Below are positions 45,356 to 56,012 of a stretch of 64,000 nucleotides of DNA, one piece after another (the stretch's first letter is position 1; every line of letters begins with the position of its first letter). Made by a program: the position numbers and the translations under genes. The stretch comes from Robertmurraya massiliosenegalensis JC6 (GTDB taxonomy: Bacteria; Bacillota; Bacilli; Bacillales; Cytobacillaceae), in the NCBI RefSeq assembly GCF_000311725.1, contig NZ_HE978511.1, forward strand, positions 263,498-327,497. Reading direction: 5' to 3'. The notes beneath the pieces are model-generated. The model did no database searches and was not told the DNA's origin. It saw only the letters and a list, made by a program, of their open reading frames with translations.

Positions 45356-47926
45356 TTAGCCTTTTAATTTTTTATGGAGTTCATAAAGGGTGTTCATCGC
45401 TTGCATGGGTGTCATCTCTAAAATATCGATTTCTTTAATTTTCTCCAATGCTTTTTTCCCCTTAGAAGTGAAAGGAGAAGACTCTTTAACTACTGGTTCA
45501 TCAAAAAATGATAATTGATCACTTTCTGATTTTGGCGGTCGAATATTTTCCCCTTGGTTCTCAAAATTTTCGAGAATTTCATTGGCCCGTTCAATAAGAG
45601 AGGTTGGAAGATTAGCGAGCTGAGCAACGTGAATTCCATAACTCTTATCGGCTGCCCCTTCTTTAATTTTATGAAGGAAAACGACCTTTCCATTGTGTTC
45701 AATTGCACTGACATGGACATTTTTTAGCTGTGGCAGTTCCTTATCAAGTACCGTTAACTCATGATAATGGGTTGAAAATAATGTTTTTGCGCCAATTTTA
45801 TGATGAATATGTTCAATGATAGCCTGTGCAAGTGCCATCCCATCATAAGTAGATGTTCCTCGGCCAATTTCGTCGAAGAGAATCAAACTATTCTCTGTCG
45901 CATTTTCAATCGCATTATTCGCTTCGAGCATTTCAACCATGAATGTACTTTGACCAGAGATTAAATCATCCGCTGCTCCTATGCGTGTGAACACTTGGTC
46001 AAAAATCGGAAGTGTCGCTTCTGTGGCAGGTACGAAACATCCCATTTGGGCTAAGATCGCTGTAAGCGCAATTTGCCTCATATACGTACTCTTACCAGAC
46101 ATATTCGGCCCCGTGATCAGAAGTACTTCTCGCGTGTGATCCATATAGCAATCGTTTGGAACATACTCTTGAGCTTTCATCACTTTTTCCACGACAGGAT
46201 GCCTTCCGTCCTTTAGCACAATGATTCTTTCATCCGAAAATTGCGGTTTCACATAGTGCCTTTCTTCACTTATTGAAGCAAAGCATTGCAGGACATCGAT
46301 TTCACTTACAATTTTGGCTAAACGCTGTAATCTCGGGATATAGCTCTTCACAAACTCACGAATTTCCGTAAAGAGTGCATATTCAAGCTCCACGCTTTTT
46401 TCCTCTGCTTGTAAAATAAGAGCTTCTTTTTCCTTTAGCGCTGGTGTAACAAAACGTTCTGCATTCGTTAACGTTTGCTTTCTTTCATATTGACCTTCCT
46501 CAAGTAAATGAAGATTTGCTTTTGTTACTTCAATATAGTAACCAAAAACTCGGTTATAGCCGATTTTTAACGATTTGATCCCTGTTTTCTCTCGCTCTTC
46601 ACGTTCCAACTGAGCAATCCATGTTTTTCCATTTCTGCTTGCATCACGGTAACGATCTAACTCTTCATGATATCCATCTTGAATGATATTTCCATCTTTT
46701 ATCGATAGAGGCGGGTTTTCAACGATAGCTCTCTCGAGTAACTCGACGACTTCCTCACAAGGATCAAGTTGTGCTGCTAAAAGCTCTGCCTCTTCATGAT
46801 TCATATGCGTAATGATATGTTTAAGAGGTGGAATTTGATGAAGGGAACGCTTTAATTGCATCAAGTCACGGGCATTTACATTTCCAAAGGCCACTCTTCC
46901 TGCCAAACGTTCTAAGTCATATACCTCTGTTAGTTTTTCACGTATCTCCTGTCGTTCAAAATAGTGGGACAAGAACAACTCTACGAGTGCTTGACGTCTC
47001 TTAATATCCTTTTTTTGAATTAATGGTCGGTCGATCCATTGTTTCAAAAGCCGACCACCCATCGCTGTCTTTGTTTCATCTAAAAGCCACAATAAGGAGC
47101 CTTTCTTCCCTTTAGAGCGAATTGTTTCAGTTAATTCAAGATTTCTTTTTGAATAATAATCAATTTTCATAAATTGTTGAATCTCATAAGCTCCAATAGG
47201 TTGCAGGTGATCTAATGATCGCTTTTGAGTACGATACAAATAATTGAATAATCTCGCTATCGTACTTGATAGCTTTGATTCCTCTAAAGCATTGAATAAC
47301 GATGAAAAGCTCTCATTTACTTCGACATTATCTTCATAGGATAGAGTAGCAGCAAAGCGTTCACGTATTTTATGTTGAAGTCCTTCATCTAAATCAGATG
47401 GAATCACGACTTCCTTAGCACCTGAAAGGGCAATTTCATTTAATACTAGCTCAAAATTTCCCTCTAGCAACGTTACTTTGCTTTCCCCAGTGGAGAGATC
47501 GCTGTAACCAAAGCCATAGCCTTCAGAGAAAGGACTTAATGTCGCAATAAAGTTATTTTCTTTCTCTTGTAAACCACGACCTTCCATCATCGTTCCAGGG
47601 GTGATTAACTGCACCACTTCACGTTTTACAACCCCTTTGGCTTGCCTTGGATCCTCTGTTTGTTCACAAATTGCCACTTTGTAGCCCTTTTCTACTAATC
47701 TTTCTATATATTGAGGGGCAGAGTGATAGGGAACTCCACACATCGGAATCCGTTCTTCCGATCCACCTTCACGACTTGTTAATGTAATTTCAAGTTCTTG
47801 AGAAGCTTTAAGAGCATCATCAAAGAACATTTCATAGAAATCTCCTAAACGAAAAAATAAAAAGGCATCCGAATAGTCTGCCTTCACCTGTAAATATTGT
47901 TGTATCATCGGCGTATATGTTGCCAT
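45356..47926 (-). CDS. mutS: MutS, DNA mismatch recognition ATPase
   Basis: An 856-residue MutS. The mismatch-binding motif [11 protein letters not shown] is at about residues 27-37, domain II contains GYSDLSTGE, and the ATPase has Walker [10 protein letters not shown], Walker [17 protein letters not shown] and the switch FSTHYHELT. The C-terminus keeps a beta-clamp-type segment QLSFFDE. It recognises mispairs and recruits MutL. Start ATG follows GGAGGATTAGG. A minus-strand TATAAT at 47973-47978 is the likely -10. Confidence 0.97.
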   Translation of the reverse strand: MATYTPMIQQYLQVKADYSDAFLFFRLGDFYEMFFDDALKASQELEITLTSREGGSEERIPMCGVPYHSAPQYIERLVEKGYKVAICEQTEDPRQAKGVVKREVVQLITPGTMMEGRGLQEKENNFIATLSPFSEGYGFGYSDLSTGESKVTLLEGNFELVLNEIALSGAKEVVIPSDLDEGLQHKIRERFAATLSYEDNVEVNESFSSLFNALEESKLSSTIARLFNYLYRTQKRSLDHLQPIGAYEIQQFMKIDYYSKRNLELTETIRSKGKKGSLLWLLDETKTAMGGRLLKQWIDRPLIQKKDIKRRQALVELFLSHYFERQEIREKLTEVYDLERLAGRVAFGNVNARDLMQLKRSLHQIPPLKHIITHMNHEEAELLAAQLDPCEEVVELLERAIVENPPLSIKDGNIIQDGYHEELDRYRDASRNGKTWIAQLEREEREKTGIKSLKIGYNRVFGYYIEVTKANLHLLEEGQYERKQTLTNAERFVTPALKEKEALILQAEEKSVELEYALFTEIREFVKSYIPRLQRLAKIVSEIDVLQCFASISEERHYVKPQFSDERIIVLKDGRHPVVEKVMKAQEYVPNDCYMDHTREVLLITGPNMSGKSTYMRQIALTAILAQMGCFVPATEATLPIFDQVFTRIGAADDLISGQSTFMVEMLEANNAIENATENSLILFDEIGRGTSTYDGMALAQAIIEHIHHKIGAKTLFSTHYHELTVLDKELPQLKNVHVSAIEHNGKVVFLHKIKEGAADKSYGIHVAQLANLPTSLIERANEILENFENQGENIRPPKSESDQLSFFDEPVVKESSPFTSKGKKALEKIKEIDILEMTPMQAMNTLYELHKKLKG

Positions 47927-47972
47927 CCTAATCCTCCAAAACTAATCTCTCATGATTGATTCTTATTGTTCT

Positions 47973-47978
47973 ATTATA
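47973..47978 (-). promoter_or_regulatory. Likely mutS -10 element
   Basis: TATAAT on the minus strand, 47 bases before mutS. The -35 at 17-base spacing (TTTCCG) is weak, so the assignment is tentative. Confidence 0.4.
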
Positions 47979-48162
47979 CCATAGCTGAAAACGAGCGGAA
48001 ACGGTTTGCTTCGATTACCAAAAGTATTGATTAAGATTGGGGATCCAGGTAGAATTTGTATACTTTATCTTATGGGAGGAAGTCTGATGAAATACGAAGA
48101 TATTATTTATTATGGAATTGTTAACGTGAATACGTGATTTCAAAAAAAATTTGGACTGCGCT

Positions 48163-49128
48163 TTAATTAGCGAGTCCAAACTGATACACCGTACAAGATT
48201 GATATTTTCCATCTCGCTCCAAAAAAATCGATGGAAAATGGGCGTGATGAACGGCATCTGGCAATGCTTGTGTTTCTATGCAAAGCCCTAAATACTTTCG
48301 TGCCTTTATTCCTCTGATTGTAAATTCTCCTTCTAGCGAATTACCCGTATATAATACGACTGCTGGTTCGGTAGTTGAGATCTTTAGTGTTCTCCCACTC
48401 TCTTTATCCCAAAGAACGATTCGCTTGTCATTGTTTAATAGAAACGGATGGTCATAACCAGCGCCGACTATGCGATTTTGTCGATCATTCGAGTTCATCC
48501 CATTTTTTAATTGTCTCCACTCCCGAAAATCAAATGGAGTCCCATCAACATCAATCAACTTGCCAGTTGGTAGTTTCTCATCGTCTAATTCAGCAAATTC
48601 GTTACTCTCCATTTTTAACCAATGGTTTCGAATATCAGCTTTTAAATTGCCACTCAAATTAAAATAGGAGTGATTGGTCAAATTAACAATTGTTTTTTCG
48701 TCACTCACTGCCTCATAGGAAATCTCCAATTCATTTAAATTATTTAACGTAAACGTTACATTAATCCATAGATTCCCTGGAAATCCCCCTTCTCCATTTA
48801 CACTCAAATAAGAAAATCTCACGCCTACACGACTTTTCTCGTTTATTACTTTCCCAGCCCAAACTACCTGATGGAGACCGCTAGAACCACTGTGAATACA
48901 ATTACGGCAGTCATTTTTTTCTAATTTATAGTTTATTCCACCTAGTTCAAACTCCGCATTCTTTATCCGACCAGCAACACGACCGATAATACAGCCAAAA
49001 TAAGGGGAAGAGCATTGATACTCATCGATACTGTCTAAGCTAAGAACGACATTTTCATATATTCCTTCTCGATCTGGAACAACGATTTCAGTAATCGTAC
49101 AACCATAATCAAGAATTCGAACAAGCAT
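48163..49128 (-). CDS. galM: Aldose 1-epimerase, 5' frameshifted
   Basis: A 321-residue aldose 1-epimerase lacking the family N-terminus. The general acid His is in GAGYDHPFLL and the general base Glu in LCIETQALPDAVHH; NHSYFNLSG is also conserved. The frame continues upstream without a start as YYGAVDEQPVTEFTFINDHG, which is clearly GalM-like. An ATG at 49197-49199 with AGGTGG lies in a different frame and hits TAG after eight codons. One indel between about 49173 and 49199 explains this. It is the third gene after xylA and xylB and would speed conversion of alpha- and beta-xylose. It may be inactive, or it may be a sequencing error. Confidence 0.85.
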   Translation of the reverse strand: MLVRILDYGCTITEIVVPDREGIYENVVLSLDSIDEYQCSSPYFGCIIGRVAGRIKNAEFELGGINYKLEKNDCRNCIHSGSSGLHQVVWAGKVINEKSRVGVRFSYLSVNGEGGFPGNLWINVTFTLNNLNELEISYEAVSDEKTIVNLTNHSYFNLSGNLKADIRNHWLKMESNEFAELDDEKLPTGKLIDVDGTPFDFREWRQLKNGMNSNDRQNRIVGAGYDHPFLLNNDKRIVLWDKESGRTLKISTTEPAVVLYTGNSLEGEFTIRGIKARKYLGLCIETQALPDAVHHAHFPSIFLERDGKYQSCTVYQFGLAN

Positions 49129-49211
49129 ACCATGATCGTTGATGAAAGTAAATTCGGTTACGGGTTGTTCATCTACAGCGCCATAATATGAACTTGCATT
49201 TTATCCACCTA

Positions 49212-50711
49212 TTAGTTGCGAAAGCTTGCTAACCCTTCACTAATTTCTTTCGTTGATTGATAAACCTTCTTATATAGACGAAAAAGCTCTTCATACTGGC
49301 GTACATTTTTTTCAATTGGCTCAAATGTTTTCACAACTTTTGTAAAGCTTTCGGCACATTCATTTAAAGAAGAGTACCAACCACAGCCTAATGCAGCGAT
49401 CATGGCAGCTCCAATACCTGGCCCTTGTTCACTGGAGAGCTTTTGAATTTTTACATTAAATATATCAGCTTGAATTTGTAACCATGTATCATTCTTTGCT
49501 CCACCGCCGATTGAAACGATCGTATCGATTTTTTTGCCACCATCTCGAAAAATTTCAATTGATTCGTTTAGAGAAAAGGTGATCCCTTCAATAACCGCAC
49601 GTACAAAATCGATTCTTTTATGAGAACTATCCACTCCAATAAAGCTTCCACGAATAAATGCATCGGCATGAGGAGTTCTCTCTCCGGCTAGATATGGGGT
49701 AAATAATAGACCGTTTGCACCAATTGCTACTTCTTCCACACCAGTTAGTAGCGTATCATAATCTTCCTTTTGTGCGAAAGATTCTTTGAACCAGTTTAAG
49801 CTATAGCCTGCTGCAAGAGTGACCCCCATCGTATAAAAGGCATTCTCTTTTCCATGATTAAAATAATGGACCTTCCCTTTGAAGTCTCGCTCTTTCTTCT
49901 CTTCATAAGATAGGACAACACCAGAGGTTCCAATACTACAAAGGGTTTTTCCAACCTCTAAAATGCCCGAACCGATCGCACCACAGGCGTTATCAGCTCC
50001 ACCTGCAAACACTTTAGTGTAAACAGATAATCCCGTCCTTCTAGCTATCTCACTTGTAATCGTTCCAACGAATTGATGTGGTTCCACAAGTTGAGGACAT
50101 AACGTAAGATCGACTCCAACTGCTTCACAAATCTCACGACTCCATCGTTTATTAGCTACGTCTAGTAATAGTGTACCGGCTGCATCTGAGTATTCACTAT
50201 GAATTTGCCCCGTTAAGCGAAATCGTAAATAGTCTTTTGGCAATAAGAAGGTTTTTGCTTTTCTATATAGCTCTGGTTCATGCTCCTTCACCCATAATAA
50301 CTTAGGTAAGGTGAATCCTTCCAGAGCAGGGTTTTTAGCAATTTTTAATAATGTCTCTTTGCCAACCAATTTATAAATTTCTTCACATTGGTTTGAAGTC
50401 CTTACGTCATTCCAAAGAATCGCATTGCGAAGAACTTCGTTTTGTTGGTCCAACAGAACAAGTCCATGCATTTGTCCGGAAAAGCTAATTCCTTCAATGT
50501 CATCAAGGGAACCGCCAAAACCTTTTACTAACATGGATATGGCCGTAATCGTTTTGTCAACCCACTCCTCCGGGTCCTGTTCACTATAACCTGATTTTTC
50601 TTGAATAAGTGGATAAGGCTGTGAGATTTCAACACAAACCTCCCCTAATTGATTCATTAATAGTACTTTAACGGCACTAGTACCAAGGTCGACTCCAATT
50701 ACATATTTCAC
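49212..50711 (-). CDS. xylB: Xylulokinase
   Basis: A 499-residue FGGY kinase phosphorylating D-xylulose to xylulose-5-phosphate. Visible are the N-terminal phosphate loop GVDLGTSAVKVLL, the substrate motif SGQMHGLVLLD and catalytic Asp in GGADNACGAIGSG, and the C-terminal ATP-site motif IVSIGGGAKNDTWLQIQADI. The start is GTG at 50709-50711, six bases after AGGTGG. It lies directly after xylA, and the product enters the pentose phosphate pathway. Confidence 0.95.
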   Translation of the reverse strand: MKYVIGVDLGTSAVKVLLMNQLGEVCVEISQPYPLIQEKSGYSEQDPEEWVDKTITAISMLVKGFGGSLDDIEGISFSGQMHGLVLLDQQNEVLRNAILWNDVRTSNQCEEIYKLVGKETLLKIAKNPALEGFTLPKLLWVKEHEPELYRKAKTFLLPKDYLRFRLTGQIHSEYSDAAGTLLLDVANKRWSREICEAVGVDLTLCPQLVEPHQFVGTITSEIARRTGLSVYTKVFAGGADNACGAIGSGILEVGKTLCSIGTSGVVLSYEEKKERDFKGKVHYFNHGKENAFYTMGVTLAAGYSLNWFKESFAQKEDYDTLLTGVEEVAIGANGLLFTPYLAGERTPHADAFIRGSFIGVDSSHKRIDFVRAVIEGITFSLNESIEIFRDGGKKIDTIVSIGGGAKNDTWLQIQADIFNVKIQKLSSEQGPGIGAAMIAALGCGWYSSLNECAESFTKVVKTFEPIEKNVRQYEELFRLYKKVYQSTKEISEGLASFRN

Positions 50712-50771
50712 TTTTGACCACCTGCTTATCAAATTAAATGAGTGAAAAAGTGCTAGAAATGATACATATTT

Positions 50772-52103
50772 CTATTGAACAGAAGACAGTTGTTCCGCTA
50801 ATAAATATTGATTAAGAATCGCTCTTAAGCGCTCATGACGACCTGATGTATTTCTAATATCCCGCAATGAAAGAGCATGCTGTTCAAGTTGATGGAAATT
50901 TGTCTTCCCTTGGACAATCTCAAGCCCAATCCCCTTCGTGTAGCTTTCATAACGCTCGGCAATGAAATCTTCGAAAACCTTATCTTCTAATAGCCGGTTT
51001 GCCACTTTTAAACCGATAGCAAAAGAATCCATTCCAGCAATGTGGGCATGGAATAAATCTTCTGCTTCAAAAGATCCTCTTCGTACTTTCGCATCAAAAT
51101 TCAATCCTCCACTGCCAAGACCACCGTTCAAAAGAATTTCATACATCGCAAGAGTAGTTGAGTATAAATCAGTCGGGAATTCATCTGTATCCCAGCCAAG
51201 AAGCATATCCCCTTGGTTTGCATCGACTGATCCTAACATTCCATTGATACGAGCCGTTCTTAATTCATGCTCAAATGTATGACCTGCAAGTGTAGCATGA
51301 TTCGCTTCAACATTAAATTTAAAATGATCAGCTAAATCATATTTTTGTAAAAATGCTAACCCTGTTGCTACATCAAAATCATATTGATGTTTTGTTGGTT
51401 CTTTTGGCTTTGGTTCAATAAGGAATTGTCCAGTGAAGCCAATTTCCTTGGCATAATCAAGTGCCATATGGAAGAAGCGACCTAAGTTATCTAATTCTAG
51501 TTTCATATCGGTATTCAAAAGCGTTTCATACCCTTCGCGGCCACCCCAGAATACATAGTTTTCAGCACCTAATTCTTTTGCCATTTCCAAGCCTTTTTTC
51601 ACCTTTGCTGCTGCATAGGCAAAGATATCTGCATTCGGAGCAGTCGCCGCCCCGTGAAGCCAACGGGGATTTGTAAAGTTGTTCGCCGTATTCCAAAGTA
51701 ATTTTGTTTTACTTGTTTTCATGTACTCTTTCAGCATTGCCACAATCTCGTCTAAATTTTTATAGGTTTCAGCTAAAGTGTTTCCTTCAGGAGCGATATC
51801 CACATCATGGAAGCAAAAATAAGGAACATCAAGCTTCTCAAAAAATTCAAATGCTGCTTCAACACGAACCTTCGCTTGATCCATTCCCGATAAATGATCC
51901 CATGGACGAAGCATTGTCCCCACACCGAATGAATCATTACCTTCAAAGGTAAAGGTATGCCAATAGGCAACTGCAAAACGGAGTGTTTCTTCCATCGTCT
52001 TCCCACCGATTTTTTCATCTGGATTGTAATGCTTAAATGCAAACGGATTCGTTGATGAAGGACCCTCGAACTGAATTTTTGAAATAGCGCTAAAGTATGA
52101 CAT
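50772..52103 (-). CDS. xylA: Xylose isomerase
   Basis: A 443-residue type II xylose isomerase converting D-xylose to D-xylulose. Catalytic His is in [13 protein letters not shown], the metal-ligand Glu in [17 protein letters not shown], and further metal ligands are in [18 protein letters not shown] and [20 protein letters not shown]. Length is typical of the longer type II enzymes. ATG follows AATAGGAGG. It is the first gene of xylA-xylB-galM. Confidence 0.97.
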   Translation of the reverse strand: MSYFSAISKIQFEGPSSTNPFAFKHYNPDEKIGGKTMEETLRFAVAYWHTFTFEGNDSFGVGTMLRPWDHLSGMDQAKVRVEAAFEFFEKLDVPYFCFHDVDIAPEGNTLAETYKNLDEIVAMLKEYMKTSKTKLLWNTANNFTNPRWLHGAATAPNADIFAYAAAKVKKGLEMAKELGAENYVFWGGREGYETLLNTDMKLELDNLGRFFHMALDYAKEIGFTGQFLIEPKPKEPTKHQYDFDVATGLAFLQKYDLADHFKFNVEANHATLAGHTFEHELRTARINGMLGSVDANQGDMLLGWDTDEFPTDLYSTTLAMYEILLNGGLGSGGLNFDAKVRRGSFEAEDLFHAHIAGMDSFAIGLKVANRLLEDKVFEDFIAERYESYTKGIGLEIVQGKTNFHQLEQHALSLRDIRNTSGRHERLRAILNQYLLAEQLSSVQ

Positions 52104-52143
52104 GGTACAAACCTCCTATTTATGATATAAAGTAATAGCTTAT

Positions 52144-52157
52144 TGAAAATGTTTACA
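52144..52157. promoter_or_regulatory. CRE upstream of xylA
   Basis: TGTAAACATTTTCA (minus strand) matches TGWAANCGNTNWCA at all but one position (A for G). It lies 41 bases before xylA and 48 bases before the DUF624 gene, so it could subject both to CcpA repression. Confidence 0.5.
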
Positions 52158-52204
52158 TTATGATATTAATAGATTTTCGACAAACACTTGCAGGAGAGAT
52201 ACAT

Positions 52205-52816
52205 ATGAACCAAATTAGTAGTATTATCTATCGTACTTTTGAATGGATCACTCGATTTGCCTATCTTCAGCTATTATGGGCTGTCTTCACCTTAGCTGGT
52301 GGCATTCTCTTTGGTCTTATCCCCTCTACTGTCGCCGTGTATGCCATTATTCGCAGTTGGCTTAGAGGGAATACAGATATCCCCCTTTTTTCATCCTTTT
52401 GGAATTATTATAAAAATGATTTTCTGAAAAGTAATAAACTAGGGATCTTGATCTATCTTATTTTTCTATTAATCGGCCTTGATTTCATCTATTTACAGGA
52501 AATAGATCAATCAATTGTAACTTGGATGCATGCTCCTCTATTCGCCTTCATGCTTCTTTCTATGTTATTTGTATTCTATCTCTTTCCGGCATTTGTTCAT
52601 TTTGATCTAAACAATCACTCTATTGTGAAGCATGCTTTCTTTATCATGCTCATCCACCCATTTCATAGTTTGTTAATGGTGCTTTCACTCGCTTCTCTTT
52701 TTATCATTATTTATTATTTTCCCGCTATCGGGTTAATTTTTGGTGTTAGTTCCATTGCCTATATTACGATGTGGTTAGCGCTACATGCCTTTAACAAAGT
52801 GCAAAAGAAAAACTAG
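52205..52816 (+). CDS. DUF624 (YesL-type) membrane protein
   Basis: A 203-residue protein with about five membrane segments, typical of DUF624 (YesL), a family usually encoded beside family-1 sugar ABC importers. The end of TM1-2 (LLWAVFTLAGGILFGLIPSTVAVYAIIRSWL) is characteristic. ATG at 52205 follows AGGAG. It is divergent from xylA and converges tightly on the permease gene (stop 52816, next stop 52817). Its role in sugar transport is not established. Confidence 0.85.
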   Translation: MNQISSIIYRTFEWITRFAYLQLLWAVFTLAGGILFGLIPSTVAVYAIIRSWLRGNTDIPLFSSFWNYYKNDFLKSNKLGILIYLIFLLIGLDFIYLQEIDQSIVTWMHAPLFAFMLLSMLFVFYLFPAFVHFDLNNHSIVKHAFFIMLIHPFHSLLMVLSLASLFIIIYYFPAIGLIFGVSSIAYITMWLALHAFNKVQKKN

Positions 52817-53638
52817 TTAACCTTTAACTGCACTAGAGGACATTCCTTCGACTACTTTATTACTAAAGAAAATAAAGGCGATAAGAATGGGTAATACACT
52901 AATGATTAACGTTGCCCCAATGGCACCCCAGTCAGTCATGTATTGCCCGATGAAATTTTGGATTCCTACCGTTAAAGTCTTAAATTTATCAGAGCTAATA
53001 AACGTATTCACAAAAACAAATTCATTCCAGTTGTAAATCATGTTAATAATGACAGTCGTAGACATGACTGGTATCGTCATTGGAAGAACAATTTTAAAAA
53101 ACAATTGTGGGACAGAACATCCATCGATAATTGCTGCCTCTTCAATCTCACGGGGTAACGTATAATAAAATCCTAGTAAAATCATGATCGTGATCGGGAG
53201 ATTATAGGCTGTATACGTAATGACTATAGACCAAGGACTATCAATTAAATTTATATTGAGAAACATTTTAAATAAAGGAATGATCGAAGAATGGATCGGG
53301 ATCATAAGTCCTACCATAAAAAGCCCGAGAACGATATTGCTGAGTTTCCATTTCATTCGAGTAATTGCAAATGTCGCCATACTGGCAAATAAAACAGTAA
53401 AAAGAATGGCGAGTCCTGTAATCCAGACACTATTCCAAAAGTAGATCCCAATTCCCCCTTCCCACACTTTTGCATAATTCTCCCAGCGAAACTCTGATGG
53501 CAAGGCAAATGGTGAACCAGAGAAAATTTCACGATTATCCTTTAAAGAAAATAAGAATAGCCACATGATCGGAAAGATTTGAAAAAGAGCGACGAGCGCT
53601 AATGACAAATAGAGAAAAAAGGAACCGATCCGCTTCAT
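52817..53638 (-). CDS. Sugar ABC permease, AraQ/MsmG type
   Basis: A 273-residue permease with six membrane segments. It begins RIGSFFLYLSLALVALFQIFPIMWLFLFSLKD and has the EAA loop EAAIIDGCSVPQLFFKIVLPM, typical of the second permease (CUT1 family) of oligosaccharide importers. ATG at 53636-53638 lies ten bases after AGGAGG. It completes the SBP-permease-permease set. No ATPase is encoded, as with importers that share MsmX. Confidence 0.92.
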   Translation of the reverse strand: MKRIGSFFLYLSLALVALFQIFPIMWLFLFSLKDNREIFSGSPFALPSEFRWENYAKVWEGGIGIYFWNSVWITGLAILFTVLFASMATFAITRMKWKLSNIVLGLFMVGLMIPIHSSIIPLFKMFLNINLIDSPWSIVITYTAYNLPITIMILLGFYYTLPREIEEAAIIDGCSVPQLFFKIVLPMTIPVMSTTVIINMIYNWNEFVFVNTFISSDKFKTLTVGIQNFIGQYMTDWGAIGATLIISVLPILIAFIFFSNKVVEGMSSSAVKG

Positions 53639-53656
53639 GAAAAACAATCCTCCTTC

Positions 53657-54535
53657 CTAGTACTGTATTTCTTCTTTAGTGGCTGTTAACTTGCGAACGA
53701 TAAATGTGACAACTAGTGTAATGATCAATAATAGGAATCCGATCGCACTTCCATAGCCGAAATTATTACTGCTAAAAGCAAGTTTGTACATGTATGATGC
53801 CATCACTTCACTAGCACCATTCGGCCCTCCACCTGTCATGACATAAATCAAATCAAAATACTTTAATGAACCTACAACGGCCAATACAATCGTTACTTTG
53901 ACGACACCCATGACGAGTGGCAATTTAACTTTCAACGCCACTTGTAAAGGAGTTGCTCCATCAATCCGTGCTGCTTCAATGATCGATTCAGGAATATTTT
54001 TCAAGGCAGCGTAGTAAATCAAAATATAAAACCCTGCATATTGCCAAAGAATCGGCACAAAAATAGCATATAGCACAAGGGATGTATCAGCTAACCACGC
54101 AGGTGGATTATCGATACCTATCATCACAAGGATTTGATTTAACATTCCGTTAGTCGGATTGTAAATTTTAATCCATAGCTGAGCAATTGCTACTGAAGAT
54201 AGAAGCATCGGGATTAAGTATATTTTCCGCAAAAGGTCTGCACCCTTAATTTTCGATGATAAAATGAGTGCAATTGCTAAGTAAAAAAGTAAACTAAGCG
54301 TAGAAAAAATCGCAAGCAAAAAGGAATGCCAGGCACTATTCCAAAACTTCCCGTCCTGTACAGCCTCTATATAATTTTCCAAGCCGGTAAAGCTCATCGC
54401 ACCGATGCCGTCCCAATCCATTAAGCCGTAGTAGCCGGATAAAGCTAACGGGATAAAAATAAAGATGGCCGTTAAGAGCAGCGCAGGTAGGACGAATAAC
54501 GCGATGAGCCATTTATTGGACATTACCTTATCCAT
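53657..54535 (-). CDS. Sugar ABC permease, AraP/MsmF type
   Basis: A protein of about 292 residues, the first CUT1 permease. TM1 is LIALFVLPALLLTAIFIFIPLALSGYYG; the conserved periplasmic YNPTNGMLNQIL and the EAA loop EAARIDGATPLQVALKVKLPLV are visible. ATG at 54535 has GGGGTTGA upstream; in-frame ATG 54550 and ATG 54523 are alternatives. It partners the AraQ-type permease 18 bases downstream. Confidence 0.92.
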   Translation of the reverse strand: MDKVMSNKWLIALFVLPALLLTAIFIFIPLALSGYYGLMDWDGIGAMSFTGLENYIEAVQDGKFWNSAWHSFLLAIFSTLSLLFYLAIALILSSKIKGADLLRKIYLIPMLLSSVAIAQLWIKIYNPTNGMLNQILVMIGIDNPPAWLADTSLVLYAIFVPILWQYAGFYILIYYAALKNIPESIIEAARIDGATPLQVALKVKLPLVMGVVKVTIVLAVVGSLKYFDLIYVMTGGGPNGASEVMASYMYKLAFSSNNFGYGSAIGFLLLIITLVVTFIVRKLTATKEEIQY

Positions 54536-54556
54536 TACATTCAACCCCATATTAGT

Positions 54557-54592
54557 AGAAAAGGACCCACAAATAGGGACGAGTCCTTTTCT
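54557..54592 (-). other. Hairpin between sugar-binding and permease genes
   Basis: AGAAAAGGAC (54557-54566) pairs with GTCCTTTTCT (54583-54592). It lies between the binding-protein stop and the permease start and probably lowers expression of the permeases relative to the lipoprotein (inference). Confidence 0.5.
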
Positions 54593-54628
54593 ATATACAA
54601 ATTTTGAACCTTCTACTCTATTTCACTA

Positions 54629-55933
54629 TTATTCTGCTGCAAGTGCTTCTTCATGTTCTTTTGCAAATTCCTCAGGTGTTACCTCCTTTCCAAAGACTGC
54701 TTGAATCATGTTTAAATGGACTTCTGCAACCTCTGGGCTCATTTGTACATCAGCGAAAAGAGTAATATTTGTTGCATTATTAAGTTCATTTAATATATCA
54801 ATATACATTTGTGGTAGCTCTAAAGAATCAGCATCTAACTTCGTAGCGGGAATAACTCCTGCTTGAGTAACTGATTTCTCGCCCCATTCTTTCACAAAGT
54901 ATGCAACAAATTTTTTCGCTTCTTCCTTCACCTCAGAATCCTCGCTAACAAATAAACCGACACCAGGTCCACCAACATGACTATTTAGATCACCTAACCC
55001 GTCTACGGTTGGGAAGTTAAAGAATCCAATAGAATCTCTAAACTCTTGAGGGACATCTTCATTTGTTGTGAAGTTTGGTAAGTCCCATGAACCAATTAAG
55101 TACATGGCAGCCTGCTCACTCATAAACATGCTTTTTGCTTCTTCATCCGCCAATCCGTTGAAACCCTTTACAAAAGCATTCATATCCACTAGATTTTGAA
55201 CTTCTTTCGCTGCAGTAACTAATGCAGGATCTTCAAAACTACCAGAGCGATTAATCGCACTTGTTAATACATCTGCTCCACCAATTCGATCAGCTAAATA
55301 CATATACCATAATGACCCTGTCCAACGGTCTTTGTTTCCTAGAGCGATTGGAGCCACTCCGTTATCATTTAGTGTTTCTATTATATTTTTAAATTCATCA
55401 TAGGTTGTCGGTGCTTTTAGACCGTATTCTTCGAAGATAGCTTTGTTGTAGAAAAGAGGTGCGATGTTTAATTCTAGAGGTAGACCATATGTTTTGCCAT
55501 CAATAGCGTACGCTTCTGCTGTGCCAGCTACGAAACTATCTTTTAAGTCGCCTGATAGGAGATCATCTAAAGGAGTAAATTTGTTTCCTTCCACATAAGG
55601 AGTTAAAAATCCAGCTGCCCAAGTCATCCCTACGTCTGGTAATTCATTAGAGGTCGAAAGCACTTTTAGCTTATCTTTATATTGCTCATTACTTAAAACT
55701 TCTAATTCTACCTTCACACCTTCGTTTTCCTTCTCAAAATCAGCAATGATTTCACTTACAATTGTGTGATGTGTTTTCGAACTTCCTTCTGGCCACAAAT
55801 GCATAAACTTGATGGTTTTCGTATCACCAGTATTGCTTGAGGCATTCTCACTGTCTGTGCCTGAACAACCAACTATGACAAAAATGGTTGCAACTAAGGT
55901 GAACATCAATGTAATCGTTTTCTTTTTTCTCAT
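54629..55933 (-). CDS. Sugar-binding lipoprotein of ABC importer (family 1)
   Basis: A 434-residue SBP_bac_1 lipoprotein. The signal peptide TITLMFTLVATIFVIVGC ends in lipobox VIVGC, and a Ser/Asn/Thr linker follows. The body has MHLWPEGSSKTHHTIVSEII, YGLPLELNIAPLFYNKAIFE and MFMSEQAAMYLIGSWDL, typical of oligosaccharide-binding proteins. ATG follows AGGGGG. Neighbouring xylR and beta-xylosidase suggest xylo-oligosaccharides (inference). Confidence 0.92.
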   Translation of the reverse strand: MRKKKTITLMFTLVATIFVIVGCSGTDSENASSNTGDTKTIKFMHLWPEGSSKTHHTIVSEIIADFEKENEGVKVELEVLSNEQYKDKLKVLSTSNELPDVGMTWAAGFLTPYVEGNKFTPLDDLLSGDLKDSFVAGTAEAYAIDGKTYGLPLELNIAPLFYNKAIFEEYGLKAPTTYDEFKNIIETLNDNGVAPIALGNKDRWTGSLWYMYLADRIGGADVLTSAINRSGSFEDPALVTAAKEVQNLVDMNAFVKGFNGLADEEAKSMFMSEQAAMYLIGSWDLPNFTTNEDVPQEFRDSIGFFNFPTVDGLGDLNSHVGGPGVGLFVSEDSEVKEEAKKFVAYFVKEWGEKSVTQAGVIPATKLDADSLELPQMYIDILNELNNATNITLFADVQMSPEVAEVHLNMIQAVFGKEVTPEEFAKEHEEALAAE

Positions 55934-55983
55934 ACATAAACCCCCTAAAAAGTGTATGATGCTTAATTCATAAGCTCAAAAAT

Positions 55984-56012
55984 AGAATAACAGAGAACAT
56001 TTCGTTTGTCTA
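55984..56012 (-). promoter_or_regulatory. Probable promoter of the sugar-binding protein operon
   Basis: On the minus strand TAGACA (56007-56012), 17 bases, TATTCT (55984-55989). It is moderately close to consensus; its -35 lies inside the XylR-like palindrome. Confidence 0.45.
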
